From: Alphaproteobacteria bacterium
Lineage (GTDB): Bacteria > Pseudomonadota > Alphaproteobacteria > UBA8366
Reading direction: 5' to 3'
NCBI GenBank assembly: GCA_029861675.1
Contig: JAOTYV010000042.1
Coordinates: 1-23,416, forward strand
Length of the DNA stretch: 23,416 nucleotides
The notes below the pieces were generated by a model, which was given only the letters and a program-made list of their open reading frames with translations, did no database searches and had not been told where the DNA came from. Shown here piece by piece: positions 1-8,005 of the stretch. Both the position numbers and the translations under genes were made by a program. Each line of letters begins with the position of its first letter. Within the stretch, counting starts at the first letter, position 1.

Positions 1-245
1 TCGACGATTCGGGCGCCCCGGTTTGGCAGCAGGTCGATCAGGCCTTCCGAGGCCAAGACTTTGAGGGCTTCGCGCAGCGGCGTTCGCGACACGCCGAACC
101 GTTCACACAGGATCCGCTCCGGTACGCGGCTGCCGGGGGTAAGTTCGCCCTCGATGATCAGGTCGCGAATGCCGGAAACGACGTCCCCATAGCGCGGCCG
201 TTCGGGTCGCCGGTTGTTGTCGCGATCCGCATCCGGCATTGCCAT
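1..245 (-). CDS. GntR-family (FadR/FCD-type) transcriptional regulator, N-terminal part
   Basis: The visible 81 residues form a GntR winged-helix DNA-binding domain, and the rest runs off the left edge. Recognisable pieces are the first helix (YGDVVSGIRDLIIEGEL), the PGSRVPE turn and the recognition-helix region FGVSRTPLREALKVL, followed by the wing (GLIDLLPNRGARIV). The ligand-binding domain is not visible; FCD type is inferred from the FadR-like spacing. The start at 245 is preceded by AAGGA at a good distance; an in-frame ATG at 239 is a possible alternative. The gene starts 6 bp after the stop of the FAD/Fe-S dehydrogenase and is very probably cotranscribed with it. It is the obvious candidate to bind the two TTGCATGCAA palindromes in the 3177-3356 promoter region and so control both this operon and the divergent aminotransferase. 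Confidence 0.9.
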   Translation of the reverse strand, partial: MAMPDADRDNNRRPERPRYGDVVSGIRDLIIEGELTPGSRVPERILCERFGVSRTPLREALKVLASEGLIDLLPNRGARIV

Positions 246-251
246 CGATCC

Positions 252-3176
252 TTACGGCAACGCCCGTTCGAGTACGCGGGCGACATGCACCGCGTGCCGT
301 TCGGAGCCATCGGCGATTTGATGACGGCAGCTCGTTCCGTCGGCGACGAGAAGCGTGTCCTCCGGCGCGTTGCGCACCGCGGGCAGCAGCGACAGTTCCG
401 CCATTCTCATCGACACGTCATAGGTGTCCGCGCCGTAGCCGAAGGCGCCCGCCATGCCGCAGCAGCTCGACGGAATGCGCTCGACATCGAAGCCGGGCAC
501 CAGCCGCAACGTGGTCTCGACCGCGTCCATCGCCGCGAAGGCTTTCTGGTGGCAATGGCCGTGCAGCAGTGCGCTTTTTTCCGCGAGCGGTTCGAGCGGC
601 AGGTTCAGCCGGCCGGCGTCCGCCTCGGCGCTCAGGAATTCCTCGAACAACACCGCGTTTTTCGCCAGGGCGTCGGTTGCCGCACCGGGCAGCATTGCCG
701 CAAATTCGTCGCGCAGCGTAAACAGGCACGAGGGTTCCAGCCCGACGATCGGCACGCCCTTGTCGACAAACGGTTGCAAGGCGGCGAGCATGCGGCGCGC
801 TTCCTGTTTCGCTTCGTCGACCAGACCGACCGACAAGAATGTCCGGCCGCAGCAGAGCGGGCGGTCGCCGTCCTCGGCGCGCGGCAGGTGGATCCTGTAT
901 CCCGCGGCCTCCAGCACCTTCAGCGCGGCCCGGGCATTTTCCGGTTCGAAATACCGGTTGAACGTGTCGGCGAGGAAGACGATGTCGCGCCCCCCCGGGT
1001 CGCCGGTCTCCGAGTCCGCCGGCAGAAAGGCGTCGCGATGCCAAGCGGGCAGGCGGCGGCGGGCGCTGAACCCGGTGAGTTTTTCCGAGAGCCACGCCAG
1101 TCCCGGCACCCGGTCGCGCAAATTGGCGACGCCGCTGAACCGGGCGGCGAGCGGTGCGTAGCGCGGCAGAAAACCGACCAGCCGGTCATGCAGCGAGAGG
1201 CCGTGTCGGGCGGTGTAATGGTGCAGAAACTCCACTTTCATCCGCGCCATGTCGACGCCTGTCGGGCATTCCCGCTTGCAGCCCTTGCAACCGACACAGA
1301 GTTTCATGGTCTCGCGCATGGCCTCGGAAGTGAGCGCGTCTTCGCCGAGCTGTCCGGAAAGGGCGAGGCGCAGCGTATTGGCACGGCCGCGCGTGAGATG
1401 CATTTCATCCTGGGTCGCGCGGAACGACGGGCACATCACATTGGCGTCGAACTTCCGGCAGGCGCCATTGTTGTTGCACATTTCGACCGCGCCGCTGAGG
1501 CCGCCCCAATCCGACCAGTCGAGCGCGGTGTCCATCTGCCGCGCCGCGTAGCCCGGCTTGAAGCGGAACAGCGTGCGGTCATCCATGCGGGGCGGCCGGA
1601 CGATCTTGCCGGGATTGAACAAGCCGTCGGGATCGAGCAGGTCTTTCACCTCCTCGAAATTGCGGACCATGCGCGAGCCGAACATCGCCTCGTGGAATTC
1701 CGACCGCACGAGCCCGTCGCCATGCTCGCCGGAATGCGAGCCCTTGTATTCGCGCACCATGGCGAACGCCTCTTCGGCGATCGCGCGCATTTTCTTCGCG
1801 CCGTCTTCTTCCTTCAGATTGACCACCGGGCGCACATGCAGGCAGCCGACCGAGGCGTGCGCGTACCACGTGCCCTTGGTGCCATGTTTCTCGAACACCC
1901 GCGTCAATCGGTCGGTGTATTCGGCGAGGTCTTCCAGCGGCACCGCGCAATCCTCGATGAAGGAGATCGGTTTCCCATCGCCTTTCATCGACATCATGAT
2001 ATTGAGCCCCGACTTGCGGACTTCCCAGAATTCCCGCTGATCGGCAGGGTCCGTGGCTTTGACCACCGCATCGGGGAAGCCGAGATCGCCGAGCAGTTCT
2101 TCCAGCTGGTCGAGTTTGCGCAACTGTTCGTCCCCGTCTTCGCCGGCGAACTCGACCAGCAGAAGCGCATCCGGTGCGCCAACGACAAATTTTTCGATGG
2201 TTCGCCGGAACATCGGGATGTCACGGGCCAGATCCATCATCGTGCGGTCGACCAGTTCGACGGCGGTCGGCGCCAGCTTCACGATTTCCTTGGTGGTTTC
2301 CATCGCCTTGTAGAAGGTCGGGAAATGGCAAATCCCCAGGACCTTGTGCGCGGGCAGCCGATGCAGCGCGAGGTCGATTTTGGTCGAAAATCCAAGCGTC
2401 CCTTCGGACCCGACCAACAGGTGCGCGAGATTGACGTTCTCGCCGCCGGGCCGGTTCGACATGCCGGGCACCAGGGCATCGATGTTGTATCCGCCGACCC
2501 GGCGCATCAGCGGCGGGAAGCGTTCGCGGATCTCGGCCTGTTCGCGTTCGCCAAGGGCCGTGAGTTGGGCCGCCAGGCGGCGGTAGCCCGGCGGCAAGCC
2601 GCCTTCGTTCAGGTCGGCGGGCAACTCGCCGAACCGGTATGCGCGGCCATCGGCCATGATCGCGTCGATTGCGCGAACGTTGTCCCGCATCGTGCCGTAG
2701 CGGATCGAACGGGCGCCGCAACTGTTGTTGCCGGCCATGCCGCCGATCGTCGCCCGGCTCGACGTCGAGACGTCGACCATGAACATGTAGCCCTGGCGGT
2801 TGAGGAATCCGTTGAGCTGGTCCAATGCGATGCCCGGCTCGACCGAAATCGTTTTATTGTCCGGGTCGAAGTCGAGAATCCGGTCGAGGTGCTTGCTGAC
2901 ATCGACCACCAGGGCCTCGCCCACCGTTTGGCCGCATTGCGAGGTGCCGCCGCCCCGCGGCAGAATGGGGACGCCATGGTTCTGGGCAATTTGAATGGCC
3001 CGGGTAATGTCTTCGGCGTTGCGGGCGACGACGACGCCGACCGGTTCGATCTGATAATGCGAGGCATCGGTGCTGTATCGGCCGCGGCTGAACGGGTCGA
3101 ACAGAACTTCGCCCTCGATTTCGCGGCGCAAGTCATCTGCGAGCGCGCTGTCGCCTATGGTCGATCGGCTTGCCAT
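252..3176 (-). CDS. FAD-linked / Fe-S D-2-hydroxyacid dehydrogenase (YdiJ / GlcD-GlpC fusion type)
   Basis: Predicted 974-residue flavo-iron-sulfur dehydrogenase that oxidises a 2-hydroxy acid and passes electrons on, probably to the quinone pool. Domains in order: FAD-binding type 4 domain about 40-270 with PRGGGTSQCGQ at 73-83; FAD-oxidase C domain about 300-530 with LHVRP near 446, SGEHGDGLVR at 482-491 and FNPGKI near 520; a ferredoxin-like segment with Cys 567, 573 and 582 followed by CVGCKGCKRECP (Cys 627, 630, 633, 637); and two cysteine-rich CCG domains (LCCGR at 774, SSCCGMAG at 903) with GHCHQKA at 873. This is the architecture of E. coli YdiJ, known as a D-2-hydroxyglutarate dehydrogenase, and of fused glycolate or D-lactate dehydrogenases, so the substrate is uncertain. 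The frame stays open upstream to 3629, but the start at 3176 has GGAG at a suitable distance, and 3177-3356 is a promoter region. It is followed at 6 bp by the GntR gene. Confidence 0.9.
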   Translation of the reverse strand: MASRSTIGDSALADDLRREIEGEVLFDPFSRGRYSTDASHYQIEPVGVVVARNAEDITRAIQIAQNHGVPILPRGGGTSQCGQTVGEALVVDVSKHLDRILDFDPDNKTISVEPGIALDQLNGFLNRQGYMFMVDVSTSSRATIGGMAGNNSCGARSIRYGTMRDNVRAIDAIMADGRAYRFGELPADLNEGGLPPGYRRLAAQLTALGEREQAEIRERFPPLMRRVGGYNIDALVPGMSNRPGGENVNLAHLLVGSEGTLGFSTKIDLALHRLPAHKVLGICHFPTFYKAMETTKEIVKLAPTAVELVDRTMMDLARDIPMFRRTIEKFVVGAPDALLLVEFAGEDGDEQLRKLDQLEELLGDLGFPDAVVKATDPADQREFWEVRKSGLNIMMSMKGDGKPISFIEDCAVPLEDLAEYTDRLTRVFEKHGTKGTWYAHASVGCLHVRPVVNLKEEDGAKKMRAIAEEAFAMVREYKGSHSGEHGDGLVRSEFHEAMFGSRMVRNFEEVKDLLDPDGLFNPGKIVRPPRMDDRTLFRFKPGYAARQMDTALDWSDWGGLSGAVEMCNNNGACRKFDANVMCPSFRATQDEMHLTRGRANTLRLALSGQLGEDALTSEAMRETMKLCVGCKGCKRECPTGVDMARMKVEFLHHYTARHGLSLHDRLVGFLPRYAPLAARFSGVANLRDRVPGLAWLSEKLTGFSARRRLPAWHRDAFLPADSETGDPGGRDIVFLADTFNRYFEPENARAALKVLEAAGYRIHLPRAEDGDRPLCCGRTFLSVGLVDEAKQEARRMLAALQPFVDKGVPIVGLEPSCLFTLRDEFAAMLPGAATDALAKNAVLFEEFLSAEADAGRLNLPLEPLAEKSALLHGHCHQKAFAAMDAVETTLRLVPGFDVERIPSSCCGMAGAFGYGADTYDVSMRMAELSLLPAVRNAPEDTLLVADGTSCRHQIADGSERHAVHVARVLERALP

Positions 3177-3224
3177 CACGTCTCCAGGGCGGGTTTCCCG
3201 ACAGTTTTCGATTTCAGGATACCG

Positions 3225-3238
3225 TTTTGCATGCAAAA
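3225..3238. promoter_or_regulatory. GntR-type operator, dehydrogenase side
   Basis: Perfect 14-bp palindrome TTTTGCATGCAAAA. It shares the 14-mer TTGCATGCAAAATG with a second site at 3331-3344. It lies just downstream of the predicted leftward -10 box, over the expected transcription start of the dehydrogenase operon. The TTGCATGCAA core resembles operators of FadR/FCD-type GntR proteins (short inverted repeats with AT-rich flanks). Assignment to the regulator at 1-245 is inferred from linkage. Confidence 0.7.
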
Positions 3239-3242
3239 TGCA

Positions 3243-3269
3243 ATTCTCTATTGACGAATAGCGCGTCAA
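3243..3269 (-). promoter_or_regulatory. Possible leftward sigma-70 promoter of the dehydrogenase-gntR operon
   Basis: On the minus strand, TTGACG (3269-3264) is followed after 15 bp by GAGAAT (3248-3243). The -35 is good, the -10 is mediocre and the spacer is short. TTGACG is also one arm of the dyad TTGACG-N7-CGTCAA at 3251-3269. Predicted initiation would fall inside the palindrome at 3225-3238, leaving a leader of about 60 nt before the start codon at 3176. Confidence 0.4.
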
Positions 3270-3301
3270 AACGCGCGTAATAACAACCGATAAATTAGCC
3301 T

Positions 3302-3330
3302 TTGAACCGGGATTAAAAATTTCGTATAAA
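3302..3330 (+). promoter_or_regulatory. Sigma-70-like promoter of the aminotransferase gene
   Basis: TTGAAC (3302-3307), a 17-bp spacer and TATAAA (3325-3330). The downstream palindrome at 3331-3340 abuts the -10 box and would cover the start site, a classic position for repression. Transcription would begin near 3337, so the ATG at 3342 is almost at the 5' end and the ATG at 3357 is the more credible start. Confidence 0.6.
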
Positions 3331-3340
3331 TTGCATGCAA
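3331..3340. promoter_or_regulatory. GntR-type operator, aminotransferase side
   Basis: Perfect palindrome TTGCATGCAA followed by AATG, identical over 14 bp (3331-3344) to 3227-3240. The centre-to-centre distance to the other palindrome is 104 bp, close to ten helical turns, so both sites face the same side of the DNA. The binding protein is inferred to be the GntR regulator encoded at 1-245. Confidence 0.7.
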
Positions 3341-3356
3341 AATGAAGAGGTGCGCC

Positions 3357-4544
3357 ATGTCTTTCAGAAGCGGCAGGCATTTCCTGCAGATTCCCGGCCC
3401 GACGAATGTGCCGGATCGGGTGTTGCGGGCGATCGATCACGCCACCATCGACCATCGCGGCCCGGAATTCGGCCGGCTCGGCGGTGAGGTGCTGGAAGGC
3501 ATGAAGGGGATTTTCAAGACCGGCCAAGAGGTCTTTATCTTTCCTTCCTCGGGGACCGGGGCGTGGGAGGCCGCATTGGTGAACACGCTTTCGCCCGGCG
3601 ACCGGGTGTTGATGTATGAGACCGGTCAATTCGCGACCCTGTGGAACGAGCTTGCTTTGCGTCTAGGGCTGCAGCCCGAATTTATCGCCGGGGATTGGCG
3701 GCACGGCGCGGATCCGGAAGCGATCGAGGCGCGGCTTGCCGAAGACGGCGCCCATGACATCAAGGCGGTGTGTGTCGTTCACAACGAAACCTCGACCGGT
3801 TGCACGACCCGTGTCGACGCGGTGCGGCAGGCGATCGATCGGGCCAAGCACCCGGCTCTGTTGATGGTCGATACGATTTCGTCGCTTGGGTCGATCGACT
3901 ACCGGCACGACGAATGGGGTGTCGACGTGACCGTCGGCGGATCGCAAAAGGGTTTGATGCTGCCGCCGGGGCTGAGCTTCAACGCCGTCAGCGAGAAAGC
4001 CGCGCAAACGGAAGCCGCGTCGACCCTGGCGAAATCATATTGGTCGTGGGACGCCATGCGCGGGCCCAACGCGACCGGATTTTTCCCCTACACGCCGGCG
4101 ACCAATCTCCTGTTCGGCCTGCGCGAGGCGATTGCCATGCTGATGGAGGAGGGGCTGGACAACGTCTTCGACCGGCATGCGCGTTTCGGCGAAGCGGCCC
4201 GGCGGGCCGTGCGCGGTTGGGATCTGGAAATTCTCTGCCAGGATGAACGCGAATATTCCGGTGCGCTGACCGCCGTATTACTGCCGGATGGCCATGACGC
4301 CGACGCCTTCCGAAATGTCGTGCTGGAAAATTTCGATATGTCGCTCGGCAATGGTCTCGGCAAGGTGGCGGGCAAGGTGTTCCGCATCGGGCATCTGGGC
4401 GATTTCAACGAGCTGATGCTGGCCGGTACCCTGTGCGGTGTCGAGATGGGACTGGGCCTCGCCGGCGTGCCCCACCAGAAAAAGGGCGTTTCCGCCGCGC
4501 TCGACTATCTCGCCCATGGCGGTAATGCTGCCGCGGCGGGTTAG
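3357..4544 (+). CDS. Class V PLP aminotransferase, serine/alanine-glyoxylate aminotransferase type
   Basis: Predicted 395-residue PLP-dependent aminotransferase converting a 2-oxo acid, typically glyoxylate, to the amino acid using serine or alanine as donor. Family marks (numbered from 3357): IPGPTNVP near the N-terminus, SSGTGAWEAAL about 64-74 for phosphate binding, HNETSTG at 142-148, VDTISSLGSID from 171 with the PLP-contacting Asp 172, and GSQKGLMLPPG with the Schiff-base Lys 198. FRIGHLGDFNE near 342 is the C-terminal substrate-binding loop. Length matches the family. The start at 3357 is chosen because AAGAGG lies 6 nt upstream; the ATG at 3342 has no ribosome-binding site. It diverges from the hydroxyacid dehydrogenase, which suggests hydroxyacid to oxoacid to amino acid in sequence, for example glycolate to glycine. 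Its stop is only 6 bp from the stop of the convergent acyltransferase fusion. Confidence 0.9.
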   Translation: MSFRSGRHFLQIPGPTNVPDRVLRAIDHATIDHRGPEFGRLGGEVLEGMKGIFKTGQEVFIFPSSGTGAWEAALVNTLSPGDRVLMYETGQFATLWNELALRLGLQPEFIAGDWRHGADPEAIEARLAEDGAHDIKAVCVVHNETSTGCTTRVDAVRQAIDRAKHPALLMVDTISSLGSIDYRHDEWGVDVTVGGSQKGLMLPPGLSFNAVSEKAAQTEAASTLAKSYWSWDAMRGPNATGFFPYTPATNLLFGLREAIAMLMEEGLDNVFDRHARFGEAARRAVRGWDLEILCQDEREYSGALTAVLLPDGHDADAFRNVVLENFDMSLGNGLGKVAGKVFRIGHLGDFNELMLAGTLCGVEMGLGLAGVPHQKKGVSAALDYLAHGGNAAAAG

Positions 4545-4550
4545 CGGGCT

Positions 4551-7500
4551 TTAGTCGCCGCCGGTTTCGGCCATTCCCTGCACGCTGACATAATCGATCT
4601 TTCCGGTGCCGAGCAGCGGCACGGCGTCGGTGACGATGATCGATTTCGGCACCATCAGCTCGACGATGCCATTCGACTGCGCGTCCGCCAGCAATGCCTC
4701 GCGCGACGCTTCGGGATTGTCGGTGACGAGGATGATCGCTTCGCCTTTACGCTCATCGGGGACACTGACCACCGCGTGCTGGTGGTCGGGCCAGAGCGTG
4801 GCGGCCTGACCTTCCGCGGCGGTGAGCGAGACCATCTCGCCCGCGATCTTGGCGAAACGTTTCGCCCGTCCGGCAATCGTGATGTAGCCGGTTTCGTCGA
4901 TTTCAACGATATCGCCGGTGTCGTACCAGCCGTCTTCCGATGGTTCGAGCACGCCCGGATTTTCCGCCCGGAGATATCCCAGCATGATATTGGCGCCGGA
5001 CACGACCAGCCGACCGCCCCGCTCGATCCCGGGTATCGATTCGATCCGATGCGTAATGCCCGGCAGGAACCGTCCCACGGTTCCGGGGCGGTAATGCATT
5101 TGCGTGTTGATCGCGAGCACGGGCGAGGTTTCGGTTGCGCCATAGCCTTCGAGGATGCGCAGCCCGAACTTGTGCGACCAGACACGGCGCGTCTCGTCCT
5201 TGACCCGCTCCGCGCCGGCGAAGATGTATCGAATGCTGTAAAAGTCGTAGGGGTGCGCCATCCGCGCATAACCTGACAGGAAAGTGTCCGTCCCGAACAT
5301 GATGGTGGCGTTGATGTCGTAGACCAGTTCGGGGACGATCCGGTAGTGCAGCGGCGAGGGGTAGAGAAAACTCTTGATGCCCGACAATACCGGCAACAGC
5401 ATGCCGCCGGTGAGCCCGAAGGAGTGAAACACCGGTAAGGCGTTGAACACGATGTCGGTGGGGTTGAAGTCGACCTTGGCGCCGAGCTGCTGGATGTTCG
5501 ACAGAAGGTTCCGGTGGCTAAGCACGACACCCTTCGGCTGGCCTTCCGATCCTGAGGTAAACAGCACGACCGACGGGTCGTCGGCGGTCTTGCGCGTGTG
5601 CGGGCCGATGTAGCCGGCGAAACGGCTGGCGGTGAGGCCGTAGAGTTTGTCCAACCAACCGATCTTCTTCCGCATATCTTCGAGATAGACGATCTCGGCC
5701 GCCTCCTTGAGACCCGCGATGGTCTCTTCCAACTTGGCCATGCGGATAAACAGGCGCGATGTCAGGATGGTTTTGACCTGCGCGGTCTGGCACGCGGACA
5801 GCATGTTGTTGAGACCGGTCGAGAAATTCAGCATTGCGGGGACCCGGCCCATCGCCTGCAGCGCGAAGAAGGTCACGGCGGCGCCGGCGGAGTTCGGCAG
5901 CAGCACGCCGACGCGCTCGTCCGGCTCGGTGATCGCCGCGATGCGCCGGCCGAGCACATAGCTGCGCGTGATCAGCGCTTGGTAGGACAGCGGCGCGCGT
6001 TCGATATCCTCTACCACAGGACATTTGCGGCCATGTACGCCGCGCCCTTCGACCAGCGCCTGAAACAGCGTCATATCCGTGTTGCAGGTGGCGAAGATCA
6101 TTTCGGTCATCATGTCGTAGAGCTGCAATGCCGCCATTTCCCGGCGTTCGCGCCCGCGGACGTGATCGGGGATCTGAAATTCCTGCGGCTCGAGGACGGT
6201 GAGAGTGATTTTCGGGAACCACCGCGTCCGCACCTTGTCGCGGATGCGCGACAGCGGGCTGAACTGCGCCCCGTCGATGCGGACCGGAATGATCGGTGCG
6301 CCGGTTTTCTCGGCGACCATGCCGGGTCCTTCATAGACCTTCATGAGCGCGCCGGTGACTGTGATTCGGCCTTCCGGGAATATCACGCATTTCTTGCCGG
6401 ACTGGACCGCCTTGATGAGCGACTTGGCGGCCATCGGCTTGGTCGGGTCGAGCGGCAGCGCGTCGATCAGGTTGAGGAAGGGTTTCGCCCACCATTTCTG
6501 AGCGATATGCGTGTTGACGGCGAAGGTTGCCGCCCCGGGAAGAAAGGCCGCAAGCAGTGCGCCGTCCAGGAACGAGACATGATTGACGATGATAACGGCG
6601 CGATCGCCCGCCGCCTTGTAGTGCTCGAGCCCCTTTACCTCGACCCGGTAGAGGAGGCGCATCAGGCCCGCGGCCACCACCTTGACTAGCTCATGGGGAA
6701 GCAAACCGCAGATATAGATCGCAACCACGACGGTCGCCAATGCCATCGCGAGGAAGACCTGCGGGATCGTGAAGTCGAGCGCCAGCATGATCGTTGCGGC
6801 AAGGCTGCCAACCACCATGAACAGGGCGTTTAGGACATTGTTGCCCGCAATGACGCGCGACCGCTGGGCCGGGTCGGCGCGATGCTGCATCAGCGTATAG
6901 AGCGGCACGGTAAAGATGCCGCCGAACATGGCGACCAGCGCCATATCGATACAGATCCGCCAATTCTCGGGCGCCGCAAGAAACTGCGGGATATCGAGCA
7001 GCGCCGCCGCCGATCCCGTTGCTGCCGCGCCGGACGCGAAATACAGGTCGATCATGAAAACGGCCATGCCGATCGCCCCGAACGGCACGAACCGCGCGCT
7101 GATATCTCCCTTTAGCAGCCGGGCGCAGATCACCGACCCGGCGCCGATGCCGATGGAAATAATGGCAAGCAGCAAAGTGGCGACATTGTCGTCCGCCAGC
7201 AGATAATCCTTCGACAGCGGTGCGATCTGGGTCAGCAATACGGCGCCGAACAGCCAGAACCACGAAATGCCGATGATGACCAGAAAAAGGTCCCGCCGCT
7301 GGCGGGTGAGCTTCAGCAGCGCCCAGGTCTCGGTCAAAATATTGAATTTGATCGTCAAGCCAGGATCGGCGGGACGTGCCTCCGGGATGAAGCGGCTGCC
7401 GATCCAGCCGAGCACGGCGATCGCAATCAGGCCGCCGGAAACCACTTCCAACCCGGTTCCCGCGGCGCCGTCGATGATAATGCCGGCGGCGATCGTGCCG

Positions 7501-7985
7501 ATCAGAATGGCAAGGAATGTCCCGCCTTCGACCAGGGCGTTGCCGGCGACCAGATCCTGCTCCGCGAGATGGTCGGGGATGATGCTGTACTTGACCGGAC
7601 CGAAGAACGCCGATTGGGCGCCCATCAGAAACAGCACGCCGAGCAGCAAGTAGACGTCCTGCAAGGCAAAGGCGAATACCGCCATGGCCATGATGGCGAT
7701 TTCGCACAGTTTGATGATCCGGATGATCCGGCTCTTCTCGTATTTATCGGCGATCTGTCCGGCCGTGGCCGAAAACAGGAAGAACGGCAGGACGAACAGC
7801 GCCGTTCCGATGTTCACCAGGATCGCACCGTCGAGACCCGCCAGATTGGCGAGGCTAAAAGACGTCAGAAGGAAGACGGTGTTCTTATAGAAATTGTCGT
7901 TGGTGGCGCCCAGAAACTGGGTCATGAAAAGCGGCAGGAAGTTTCTGCGGCGCATCAACGTCAAAGGAGTGGACCGGTCCGCCAT
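4551..7985 (-). CDS. aas: Three-domain LplT-PlsC-Aas fusion (MFS lysophospholipid transporter / acyltransferase / acyl-ACP synthetase)
   Basis: Predicted 1144-residue inner-membrane protein. An LplT-like MFS transporter fills about residues 5-430 (start FLPLFMTQFLGATNDNFYKN; many membrane segments). A PlsC acyltransferase follows, with the HX4D box NHVSFLD (His 469, Asp 474) and FPEGR at 536-540. An AMP-binding acyl-CoA/acyl-ACP synthetase occupies about 640-1130, with FTSGSEGQPKG at 809-819, YGATETS at 948-954, GWYDTGD at 1019-1025 and the catalytic Lys of GTGK near 1129. In E. coli, LplT and Aas are separate proteins that import lysophospholipid and reacylate it; here all steps are in one chain, an arrangement known in other bacteria. 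The start at 7985 has AGAGGA 9 nt upstream; the frame extends to a TTG at 8009 next to the upstream stop, which is less likely. It is the last gene of the tetR-hydrolase operon. Confidence 0.92.
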   Translation of the reverse strand: MADRSTPLTLMRRRNFLPLFMTQFLGATNDNFYKNTVFLLTSFSLANLAGLDGAILVNIGTALFVLPFFLFSATAGQIADKYEKSRIIRIIKLCEIAIMAMAVFAFALQDVYLLLGVLFLMGAQSAFFGPVKYSIIPDHLAEQDLVAGNALVEGGTFLAILIGTIAAGIIIDGAAGTGLEVVSGGLIAIAVLGWIGSRFIPEARPADPGLTIKFNILTETWALLKLTRQRRDLFLVIIGISWFWLFGAVLLTQIAPLSKDYLLADDNVATLLLAIISIGIGAGSVICARLLKGDISARFVPFGAIGMAVFMIDLYFASGAAATGSAAALLDIPQFLAAPENWRICIDMALVAMFGGIFTVPLYTLMQHRADPAQRSRVIAGNNVLNALFMVVGSLAATIMLALDFTIPQVFLAMALATVVVAIYICGLLPHELVKVVAAGLMRLLYRVEVKGLEHYKAAGDRAVIIVNHVSFLDGALLAAFLPGAATFAVNTHIAQKWWAKPFLNLIDALPLDPTKPMAAKSLIKAVQSGKKCVIFPEGRITVTGALMKVYEGPGMVAEKTGAPIIPVRIDGAQFSPLSRIRDKVRTRWFPKITLTVLEPQEFQIPDHVRGRERREMAALQLYDMMTEMIFATCNTDMTLFQALVEGRGVHGRKCPVVEDIERAPLSYQALITRSYVLGRRIAAITEPDERVGVLLPNSAGAAVTFFALQAMGRVPAMLNFSTGLNNMLSACQTAQVKTILTSRLFIRMAKLEETIAGLKEAAEIVYLEDMRKKIGWLDKLYGLTASRFAGYIGPHTRKTADDPSVVLFTSGSEGQPKGVVLSHRNLLSNIQQLGAKVDFNPTDIVFNALPVFHSFGLTGGMLLPVLSGIKSFLYPSPLHYRIVPELVYDINATIMFGTDTFLSGYARMAHPYDFYSIRYIFAGAERVKDETRRVWSHKFGLRILEGYGATETSPVLAINTQMHYRPGTVGRFLPGITHRIESIPGIERGGRLVVSGANIMLGYLRAENPGVLEPSEDGWYDTGDIVEIDETGYITIAGRAKRFAKIAGEMVSLTAAEGQAATLWPDHQHAVVSVPDERKGEAIILVTDNPEASREALLADAQSNGIVELMVPKSIIVTDAVPLLGTGKIDYVSVQGMAETGGD

Positions 7986-8005
7986 CGTCGGAAATCCTCT
8001 TGGAG

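Noticed and set aside
285..3254. 989-codon open frame on the plus strand, antisense to the FAD/Fe-S dehydrogenase
   Set aside because: The product is rich in His, Arg, Ala and Gly without any domain, and its length follows from high GC and lack of stop codons opposite a real gene. The minus-strand protein has many conserved motifs.
5598..6689. 363-codon open frame antisense to the LplT-PlsC-Aas fusion
   Set aside because: Composition typical of a GC-rich antisense shadow (Arg/Gly/His/Asp-rich); no motif, while the opposite strand encodes intact PlsC and AMP-binding motifs.
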